Positions 38,586 through 44,416 of a DNA stretch of 47,602 bases are shown in pieces. The DNA is taken from NCBI GenBank assembly GCA_944363555.1, contig CALVUL010000035.1:1-47602 (forward strand), read 5' to 3'. The stretch comes from an uncultured Clostridia bacterium. Lineage in GTDB: Bacteria; Bacillota; Clostridia; Christensenellales; Borkfalkiaceae. Both the position numbers and the translations under genes were made by a program. Under the pieces are notes generated by a model that was not told the DNA's origin, made no database searches, and saw nothing but the letters and a program-made list of their open reading frames with translations. The first letter of the stretch is position 1. Every line of letters begins with the position of its first letter.

Positions 38586-38774
38586 GTGAAGCATATCAAA
38601 CTGGAAAGCATGTTTTTGCGTTATGCGCTGATTACTTTGCATGCCGGTACGTATGATGTGAATACCCTCCGTGAAATGAGATTGGAATTTAAAAAGGACT
38701 GCGAAGAATTTAAGATTATCAACAGCAGCGAAGGCGTGCCTATGCAGGAGTCTTACACGGCATGGGGAATTTAG
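38586..38774 (+). other. Possible remnant open frame, 62 residues, unknown
   Basis: Open frame starting GTG (or ATG 38610) and encoding a mixed-charge peptide ending VPMQESYTAWGI. No clear ribosome binding site and no family recognised. Lower GC than the flanking core genes and position between two mobile-element remnants suggest a fragment rather than a working gene. Confidence 0.25.
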
Positions 38775-38819
38775 TTGAGAATATTGTTAGTGCATCAAAG
38801 AGAAACAATATACTTGGAT

Positions 38820-38963
38820 TCAGGCGGTTTGCGCGTGGATATGCGCAGCAAATGCAAACTCGTATTCTCCGGATAACCGAGAAAGCGACTTTCCGTTTTG
38901 ATGCAAAGTAACAATACTCTTTTTGAACTCGTCTGTGTACTTAGGATATGTGTCGGTTGACAT
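38820..38963 (-). pseudogene. IS3-type transposase OrfA remnant (N-terminus only)
   Basis: 47 residues. The first 35 match IS3-family OrfA N-termini (TYPKYTDEFKKSIVTLHQNG, then KSLSRLSGEYE), the start of a helix-turn-helix. After that the frame diverges to unrelated sequence and stops, so the second half of OrfA and all of OrfB are missing. An intact AAGGAG ribosome binding site precedes the ATG. I see no terminal inverted repeats. Confidence 0.8.
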
Positions 38964-39106
38964 AATTTGTTTCTCCTTTTTTATATAAAATATTATAATA
39001 CATTTTTTCTATTTTTTTGAGTATGGTTTCAAACCAATCTGTATATTTAATATTTCCTTCATCGTGCCGGAAAACGAATTTTTCGGGGAATAGAAAAGGA
39101 AAAAGA

Positions 39107-39136
39107 GAAAAAGCGCGGCAAAAGCCGCGCTTTTTC
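39107..39136 (-). terminator. Terminator of tRNA-Gly
   Basis: 13-bp perfect stem (39107-39119, 39124-39136) with 4-base loop, directly behind the tRNA CCA end; flanks allow function on either strand. Confidence 0.88.
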
Positions 39137-39138
39137 AT

Positions 39139-39212
39139 TGGAGCAGGTGATGAGAATCGAACTCACAACCACAGCTTGGGAAGCTGTTGTTTTGCCACTA
39201 AACTACACCTGC
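39139..39212 (-). tRNA. tRNA-Gly (anticodon CCC)
   Basis: Cloverleaf with acceptor gcaggtg/cacctgc, D-arm tagtttagtggc, anticodon stem acagc/gctgt with loop ttcccaa (CCC), T-arm ggttcgattct-like sequence, discriminator U as in bacterial tRNA-Gly and encoded CCA (39139-39141). Reads GGG. Confidence 0.93.
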
Positions 39213-39266
39213 GTAAAATATCGTAAATTGTGATGAGAATTTGCCTTGCCGGAGCATGCCGTTTTT
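39158..39266. repeat. Tandem duplication, copy 1 (contains most of tRNA-Gly)
   Basis: Same as 39312-39416 except for five bases replaced by one. The last 83 bases (39184-39266) are identical to 39334-39416. It covers the tRNA 5' half, the T-loop start and upstream flank. Confidence 0.95.
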
Positions 39267-39311
39267 ACGTTGCGTTATCGCTCACGGCAAGAGCGTGCGT
39301 TCCGCCCGCAC

Positions 39312-39362
39312 CGAACTCACAACCACAGCTTGCCTGTTGTTTTGCCACTAAACTACACCTGC
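39312..39362 (-). pseudogene. tRNA-Gly pseudogene with deleted anticodon
   Basis: Minus-strand copy of tRNA-Gly from its 5' end through the T-loop. The anticodon loop bases are deleted (acagc-ttcccaa-gctgt becomes acag-gcaa-gctgt) and the 3' acceptor half is replaced by unrelated sequence, so it cannot fold as a tRNA. Confidence 0.9.
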
Positions 39363-39416
39363 GTAAAATATCGTAAATTGTGATGAGAATTTGCCTTGCC
39401 GGAGCATGCCGTTTTT
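39312..39416. repeat. Tandem duplication, copy 2
   Basis: Second copy, about 150 bases from the first. Identical except that ggaag is replaced by c in the anticodon region. Confidence 0.95.
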
Positions 39417-39514
39417 TCGGGCAATCGACGCCCGAAATTCGCTTTCTTTTCGGTGTCGCCATATATTATAGCACGATTAAAACAAAAAGTAAACCAAAAG
39501 AATGTAAAAAATAT

Positions 39515-39543
39515 TTGTCAACTTGCATAGTTTGTGATATAAT
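39515..39543 (+). promoter_or_regulatory. Promoter of the SPFH/zinc-ribbon gene
   Basis: TTGTCA (39515-39520), 17-base spacer, perfect TATAAT (39538-39543). Confidence 0.9.
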
Positions 39544-39626
39544 TGTTTCCGTAAATGCCGCAGGCGCGGAAAATTGCTTTTTCGCGCGGGCGGCGGAAGT
39601 TTCTGCAAACAGGGGAGGATAGGATA

Positions 39627-40715
39627 ATGGCATTATTTTTACGGATCATCGAATGGGCGGACGATTCCAAAAATCAGATCGTCTATAAATATCCGCTGAA
39701 AAACGCGGGCAGAGAGGTCAACCAGAAAAGTAAACTGGTGGTGCGGGAATCGCAGGAGGCTGTATTTGTGCATAAAGGGCAGATCTGCGACATTTTTCCT
39801 GCCGGCACATACGATCTGAACACCGATATTTTCCCGATTTTATCCAAACTCGCGGGATGGAAGTACGGTTTTCAGACGCCCATCACGGTGGATATTTACT
39901 ATGTGAACGTAAAACAGTTCACGGGGATCAAATGGGGTACGGCGAACCCTATCATGATGCGCGATCCCGAATTCGGCATGGTCCGCGTCAAAGGCTACGG
40001 CTCGTTCGCCTTCAAGGTCAACGACGTGGGCGTGTTCCTCAAAGAGTTGTTCGGCACGAATTCCTCCTTTGAAACGGGGGATATCACCGACTGGCTGAAA
40101 ACCATGCTCATTTCCGCGCTGACCGACGCCATCGGGGAAAGCAAGATCTCCGCGCTGGATCTTGCCGGCAACACGCTGGAATTCAACGACATCGTAAAAC
40201 ACAGCATTCAGGATAAATTCAAGTCCATCGGGCTGTTGCTGACCAATTTGTTCATCGAAAACATGTCCGTGCCCGAAGAGGTGGAAAAAGCCATCGACGA
40301 GCGCAGCAAACTGGGCATTCTGGGCGACAAGACAGACGTGCTTTTGAAGGTTTCCGCCGCCGAAGCGATGAAGGACGCGGCGAAAAACGAGGGCATGGGC
40401 GGCGCGTTCGTCGGCGCAGGCATGGGCATCGGCGCGGGCGCGGGGCTCGGCTCGATTTTCGGGGAGGCGTTCCGCGGCGCGCAGCAGCCGAATAACAACG
40501 TTGCCGGCACGGCAGCGGCGGGCGCGGCTGCCGGAGCCGCAGCGGGCGCGGGCGACGGAAAGGTTTGCCCGAAATGCGGCGCGCACGTCGGCGCGCGGGC
40601 GAAGTTCTGCCCCGAATGCGGGGAAAAACTGGCTGCGAAAAAGTTCTGCCCGCAGTGTGGCGCGGAAGTGAAGAGCACGGCGAAGTTCTGCCCCGAATGC
40701 GGCAATAAATTTTGA
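39627..40715 (+). CDS. SPFH-domain (YdjI-like) protein with C-terminal zinc ribbons
   Basis: 362 residues. An SPFH-like domain fills residues 1-250 (FLRIIEWADDSKNQIVYKYP, VFVHKGQICDIFPAGTYDLN). A Gly/Ala-rich linker (about 265-310) leads to two zinc ribbons with four CxxC pairs (CPKCG, CPECG, CPQCG, CPECG). This is the YdjI family, once called virion core protein, whose Bacillus member works with PspA-like membrane-stress proteins; no PspA homologue is seen here. A membrane-surface scaffold role is inferred. ATG 39627 chosen for its GGGAGGAT site; an upstream in-frame start adds 24 unlikely residues. Confidence 0.85.
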   Translation: MALFLRIIEWADDSKNQIVYKYPLKNAGREVNQKSKLVVRESQEAVFVHKGQICDIFPAGTYDLNTDIFPILSKLAGWKYGFQTPITVDIYYVNVKQFTGIKWGTANPIMMRDPEFGMVRVKGYGSFAFKVNDVGVFLKELFGTNSSFETGDITDWLKTMLISALTDAIGESKISALDLAGNTLEFNDIVKHSIQDKFKSIGLLLTNLFIENMSVPEEVEKAIDERSKLGILGDKTDVLLKVSAAEAMKDAAKNEGMGGAFVGAGMGIGAGAGLGSIFGEAFRGAQQPNNNVAGTAAAGAAAGAAAGAGDGKVCPKCGAHVGARAKFCPECGEKLAAKKFCPQCGAEVKSTAKFCPECGNKF

Positions 40716-40752
40716 AAAATAACGCGTTAAGCGATTCAGGAGGAGTAAGACA

Positions 40753-40950
40753 ATGGCAAATAAGATCACGGCGGAAACGAAGATTTTCGACGCGCTGGAA
40801 ATCAACCCCAAAGCGGGTGAAATTCTCATGAATTACGGTATGCACTGCTTGGGCTGCGCTCTCGCGCACGGCGAAACGGTGGGCGAGGCTGCGGACGTTC
40901 ACGGCGCGGACCTCGAAAAGATGCTTGAAGAACTCAACAACGTGCAGTAA
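40753..40950 (+). CDS. DUF1858-domain protein
   Basis: 65-residue DUF1858 protein. Features: ITAETKIFDALEINPKAGEI, then LMNYGMHCLGCALAHGETV with the CxxC pair typical of this domain. DUF1858 occurs alone or fused to ScdA/Ric and hybrid-cluster redox proteins, so a redox or Fe-S link is possible. Strong GGAGGAG site. It lies 37 bases after the SPFH gene and may be cotranscribed. Confidence 0.9.
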   Translation: MANKITAETKIFDALEINPKAGEILMNYGMHCLGCALAHGETVGEAADVHGADLEKMLEELNNVQ

Positions 40951-41040
40951 AAAACGAAGCGCGGCGGTCAGATGACCGCCGCGCTTTCGGATCGCAGAAA
41001 AAAGCGGGGCGAAACAATAAAAGCGCCGCGCAAAAAGCGG

Positions 41041-41079
41041 CGCGCCCCGAAAACCGTTTCGGTTTTCGGGGCGCGTTTT
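41041..41079 (+). terminator. Terminator between the DUF1858 gene and convergent XRE gene
   Basis: Perfect 15-bp stem (41041-41055, 41061-41075), 5-base loop, four T. A second GC-rich hairpin without T run (left arm from about 40958) lies upstream. Confidence 0.8.
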
Positions 41080-41118
41080 AAAAGGCGCGCGGATTTACGC
41101 CGCGTAAATTCTCTCGGT

Positions 41119-41343
41119 TCAGCCGCCGTCCATGGAGATCAGTCCGGCGAGGTAATCGATGCTCACGTTAAAAAACTGCGCGATGGCGATCAGATTGGTC
41201 AGCGTGGGTTCGCATTTGTCGCGTTCCCACAGGCTGATGATCGATTTGCCCACGTCCAGCGCCTTTGCCAGTTCGATTTGCCCCAGCCCCTTTTCCAGAC
41301 GCAGGGTTTTCAGCCTTTCCCCGAATGTTTCCTTCATATCCAT
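41119..41343 (-). CDS. XRE-family helix-turn-helix regulator
   Basis: About 74 residues, a minimal Cro/C1-type domain: FGERLKTLRLEKGLGQIELA, then KALDVGKSIISLWERDKCEP, TLTNLIAIAQFFNVSIDYLAG. No sensor domain. I chose ATG 41343 (GGGA eight bases upstream); an in-frame ATG at 41385 would place the inverted repeats inside the gene. The start abuts putative operators, so autoregulation is likely. It is divergent from the zinc-ribbon membrane gene. Confidence 0.88.
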   Translation of the reverse strand: MDMKETFGERLKTLRLEKGLGQIELAKALDVGKSIISLWERDKCEPTLTNLIAIAQFFNVSIDYLAGLISMDGG

Positions 41344-41396
41344 ATTATTTTCCCATAAAAGAAAATAATTGGCACCGATTCCCATTATTATGGGAA
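41344..41396. promoter_or_regulatory. Inverted repeats, probable XRE operators
   Basis: attattttc (41344-41352) pairs perfectly with gaaaataat (41361-41369). ttcccat (41379-41385) pairs with atgggaa (41390-41396). The half site ttcccat also occurs at 41350-41356. All lie between the XRE start and the divergent gene. Confidence 0.65.
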
Positions 41397-41460
41397 AAGG
41401 GGATTTTAAATTTTACTCCGCATATAATTAAGGTACGATATTATACGGAGGAGAAGTGGA

Positions 41461-41784
41461 GTGTTTTGCAGAAATTGCGGCAAACAAATCGATGACAGGG
41501 CGGAATTCTGCCCGAACTGCGGCGTTCGCGTGAACGGCGGGAGATCCGGCGGCGTCGCGCCGGACGACGCGCCCAGCGCAGGTTTCGCTTTTTTGTGTTT
41601 TCTGTTCCCCGTCGTGGGGCTGATCCTGTATCTTGTCTGGAAGGATAATTATCCCCTGAAAGCGCGTTCCTGCGGCAAAGGCGCGCTCATCGGGGTGATC
41701 GTGAGCGTCGCGGCGTCCGTCTTGTACGTGATACTGATCTTGGGGCTTGCGAGCTGCCTTGCCGCGGGAGGATATTATTACTGA
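41461..41784 (+). CDS. Small zinc-ribbon membrane protein
   Basis: 107 residues. An N-terminal zinc ribbon (FCRNCGKQIDDRAEFCPNCG), a short linker and two hydrophobic helices (about 40-60 and 78-102) ending AAGGYYY. Proteins of this kind are common in Clostridia, and their function is not known. GTG start with GGAGGAG 7 bases upstream. A TATAAT at 41423 likely serves as its -10. Location next to an XRE gene with shared operators suggests XRE control. Confidence 0.82.
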   Translation: MFCRNCGKQIDDRAEFCPNCGVRVNGGRSGGVAPDDAPSAGFAFLCFLFPVVGLILYLVWKDNYPLKARSCGKGALIGVIVSVAASVLYVILILGLASCLAAGGYYY

Positions 41785-41906
41785 TAACGCGTTATGCGCG
41801 ATGCGGTAAAGACCCGCGGCGAAGGGATCCGCCCGAACGGCGGCGCTTATCGTTACGCTTGCTCGGCGCCCGCGGCGCGGGCGAATAATCGGGATCGGGA
41901 AAAACC
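41785..41906. other. Short intergenic, no gene seen
   Basis: GC-rich spacer between the zinc-ribbon gene and the convergent kinase gene; only the terminator at its right edge is recognisable. Confidence 0.6.
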
Positions 41907-41936
41907 AAAGCCCGCGGAAGTTTCCGCGGGCTTTTT
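41907..41936. terminator. Bidirectional terminator
   Basis: Eleven-bp stem aaagcccgcgg/ccgcgggcttt (41907-41917, 41924-41934) between convergent genes. Confidence 0.88.
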
Positions 41937-41945
41937 CATCGCCGT

Positions 41946-42815
41946 TTACCGGTGCATTTTCAATACGTTATGTACGATCTCCGCTTTGAAGGGGCGGTTT
42001 TCGTACAGTTCGCCGTCGATGTTCATCACGGGGCAGTTTTCGCTTTCGATCTCGATCTTTTCGCAAAGTTCGATGTGCGCCTGTTTGATTTCGCAGATCT
42101 TCCCTTTTTTGAGTTTCAGCAGCGCGGGCAGGAGTTTCAGCCCCCTGATCTCGTCCACGTATACGAAATTGAGTTTTCCGTCGGCAACGTCGGAATCGGG
42201 GGAGATCTTCAGCCCGCCGCCGAACATGCTGGCGTTCGCCAGCGCGGAGATAAAGGACTTATACGTTTTCTTCTCCCCGTTGACCGTGGCGGTGAAGCGG
42301 GTGCATTTATAGGAAAAAAGCGCGCGGATCAGGCTGTTGAAATAGCCGATCTTGGTTTTTTTCTGCAATTTGGAATACAGTTGCAGTACCCGTACGTCCA
42401 GCCCCGTGCCGATCACGTTGATGGCGCGCAGGTCCGGCATTTGGATAAAGTCTATGTACGTCGCGGGTTTTGTCAGGATCACGTCCAGCGCGTCCTCCAC
42501 GTTTTCCGGCAGCCGGCAGTGATTTGCAAAATCGTTTCCCGTGCCGCAGGGGAGCAGCCCGAAGGTGATGTTGTCAAAATTGTCCAGCCCGTTGAGCACT
42601 TCGTTCAAAGTGCCGTCCCCGCCCATCGCCACCACGGTTTTCGCGCCGGAGGCGACGGCTTTTTTCGTCAGTTCGATGGCGTGGCGCGCGTATTCGCTTC
42701 TGTGCAGACGGTAGAGCACTTTCAGATTGTCGAGTTTATTTTTCACCAGCGTCAGGTTTTTCTTCATGCGCCTTTCGCCGCCGGCAAAGGGGTTGTAGAT
42801 GATGTCGAGTTCCAT
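41946..42815 (-). CDS. Diacylglycerol kinase-family lipid kinase (DagK/YegS type)
   Basis: 289-residue soluble lipid kinase. N-terminal LDIIYNPFAGG, then the catalytic VVAMGGDGTLNEVLNGL and GLLPCGTGNDFANHC. These are the glycine-rich loop and metal/ATP blocks of the family that phosphorylates diacylglycerol for phosphatidylglycerol recycling in Gram-positives. The ATG at 42815 has AAGGAAGGA upstream; a longer in-frame extension to 42947 would run into the cca start and is not believed. Its promoter overlaps that of cca. Confidence 0.9.
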   Translation of the reverse strand: MELDIIYNPFAGGERRMKKNLTLVKNKLDNLKVLYRLHRSEYARHAIELTKKAVASGAKTVVAMGGDGTLNEVLNGLDNFDNITFGLLPCGTGNDFANHCRLPENVEDALDVILTKPATYIDFIQMPDLRAINVIGTGLDVRVLQLYSKLQKKTKIGYFNSLIRALFSYKCTRFTATVNGEKKTYKSFISALANASMFGGGLKISPDSDVADGKLNFVYVDEIRGLKLLPALLKLKKGKICEIKQAHIELCEKIEIESENCPVMNIDGELYENRPFKAEIVHNVLKMHR

Positions 42816-42886
42816 TTCCTTCCTTGTAAAGGGCAAAGCCGCGCGGTTTTGCCCCGATCGTCCGAGGTAAAAATAATCCACTAAAA

Positions 42887-42915
42887 ATATTACTACAATT
42901 TTGCAAAAATTACAA
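42887..42915 (-). promoter_or_regulatory. Promoter of the lipid kinase, overlapping the cca promoter
   Basis: On the minus strand TTGTAA (42910-42915), 17-base spacer, TAATAT (42887-42892), about 70 bases before the start codon. Confidence 0.7.
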
Positions 42916-42930
42916 CTTTTATGATATAAT
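42901..42930 (+). promoter_or_regulatory. Promoter of cca
   Basis: TTGCAA (42901-42906), 18-base spacer, perfect TATAAT (42925-42930). Six bases separate the -10 from the cca ATG. Confidence 0.8.
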
Positions 42931-42936
42931 AATTTT

Positions 42937-44292
42937 ATGATTGACAAAATTAACGCAACGCTTTACCGTCTGGCGGGAAAATTACATAAGGATTTATACA
43001 TTGTCGGCGGGCTGGTGCGCAATTTTCTGATCGACGGGAGCGTAGGCGGCGATTACGATCTGGCGTCGGCAAACACGGCGGAGGAACTGGAAGGCGCGCT
43101 TTCCGCGCTGGGGCTGAAGCCCGCCGCCGTCTATAAGCGCACGGGCACGGTGATGTTCCGCCTGCCCGACGGGCAGCATTGCGAGCACACCACTTTCCGC
43201 GCCGAGGAGTACGGCGCGGGCGGAGCGCATACCCCCGAACGCACGTATTTTACCGAGGACATCGGGGAGGACGCCCGCCGCAGGGATTTTAAGTGCAACG
43301 CCGTGTATTATAACGTGAAAAAGGCGGCGTTCGCCGATCCGCTGGGGGGCGTGGAGGATATTCGGGATCGCAGGATCGATACCGTCGTCAGTCCGGAAGA
43401 GGTGTTCAGGGTGGACGGGCTCAGGCTGCTGCGCCTCTGCCGCTTTTCCGCGGAACTCGGTTTCGCGCCGTCGGAAGGCGCGGTGGAAGGGGCGCGCGCG
43501 CATTGCCGCAATATCCGCGATATTTCCGCGGAGCGCGTTTTCGACGAGATGAAGAAGATGCTTTCCGCCGATACAAAATATCCTTTTTCCGATCCCCGCG
43601 GGCATTATTTTGCCTTTAAGCTGTGCCACAGGATCGGCGTGCTGGATCTCGTCATGCCGGAACTTACCGCGGGGGACGGCATGCCGCAGCGCGCGGATTT
43701 CCACGATTACGACGTGCTGGAACATTCCTTCCGCACCCTGCTTTACGCCGATAAAAGCGTGCGGCTCGCCGCGTTGCTGCACGATGTGGGCAAACCCTAT
43801 GCCATGAAGCGATACGGCGCGTATAAAACGCATAACGCCGAAGGGGAGCGCATCGCGCGGGACATTCTGACCCGCCTCAAGGCGCCGAAAAGCGTCGTCG
43901 AGGAGGTGTGCGCCCTTACGTATCTGCACATGGCGGATCTCGACTTAAAAATGAAGGAAGGCAAAGTGCGGCTGTTCATGGCGGAGCACGAAAACCTGCT
44001 GAGTAAACTCTTCCTTTTGAAACAGGCGGATTATTCCGCCTGCAAGGACGATCTTTCCCCCGCGCCCACCGTCGTCAAATGGAAAAACATCCTCGAAAAG
44101 ATGCGGGCGGAAGGCGCGCCGCTCACGAAAAGGGCGCTCGCCGTTAACGGCGGCGATCTGGCGGCGATCGGGTACAGGGGGGAGGAGATCGGGAAAGAAC
44201 TCGACGAACTGTTCCGCGCCGCCGTGCTCGACGGGCGGCTCAACGACAGGGCGAAACTGATAAAGATCGCCCGCTGCCGGAAGGAGAAATAG
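42937..44292 (+). CDS. cca: CCA tRNA nucleotidyltransferase / polyA-polymerase family with HD domain
   Basis: 451-residue class II nucleotidyltransferase. The head domain has IVGGLVRNFLI and the metal-binding DYD (GGDYDLAS), then RRRDFKCNAVYYN and VDGLRLLRLCRFSAELGF, matching the CCA-enzyme motifs that bind tRNA and select nucleotides. A C-terminal HD domain follows (LAALLHDVGKP; THNAEGERIARDIL). Since tRNA genes here encode CCA, repair is its likely role. No Shine-Dalgarno is present and the promoter -10 ends six bases upstream, pointing to a leaderless mRNA. Confidence 0.93.
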   Translation: MIDKINATLYRLAGKLHKDLYIVGGLVRNFLIDGSVGGDYDLASANTAEELEGALSALGLKPAAVYKRTGTVMFRLPDGQHCEHTTFRAEEYGAGGAHTPERTYFTEDIGEDARRRDFKCNAVYYNVKKAAFADPLGGVEDIRDRRIDTVVSPEEVFRVDGLRLLRLCRFSAELGFAPSEGAVEGARAHCRNIRDISAERVFDEMKKMLSADTKYPFSDPRGHYFAFKLCHRIGVLDLVMPELTAGDGMPQRADFHDYDVLEHSFRTLLYADKSVRLAALLHDVGKPYAMKRYGAYKTHNAEGERIARDILTRLKAPKSVVEEVCALTYLHMADLDLKMKEGKVRLFMAEHENLLSKLFLLKQADYSACKDDLSPAPTVVKWKNILEKMRAEGAPLTKRALAVNGGDLAAIGYRGEEIGKELDELFRAAVLDGRLNDRAKLIKIARCRKEK

Positions 44293-44334
44293 GGGAAAGT
44301 CTCTTCCTCCCGCGGCGCAACAGGGAAAAATCGT

Positions 44335-44363
44335 TTGCAATCCCGCCGCGAATGATGTATAAT
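44335..44363 (+). promoter_or_regulatory. Promoter of the repeat protein gene
   Basis: TTGCAA (44335-44340), 17-base spacer, perfect TATAAT (44358-44363). Confidence 0.88.
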
Positions 44364-44416
44364 GATGAATGTAATATCGAAGAAGGAATATTCAGACAGG
44401 GAGATTCGGTTTCGTT

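Larger units (their letters stand above)
38344..39138. other. Gene-poor scar region between tRNA-Arg and tRNA-Gly
   Basis: About 800 bases of lower-GC sequence with no intact gene. It contains the integrase remnant, an uncertain 62-residue frame, the IS3 OrfA remnant and two terminators. I see no second copy of the tRNA-Arg 3' end that would mark the other attachment site. From 38964 to 39106 it is AT-rich and I see nothing. Confidence 0.7.

Noticed and set aside
39158-39416. CRISPR-like repeat
   Set aside because: Only two copies, each about 105 bases, containing tRNA sequence. This is a duplication, not an array.
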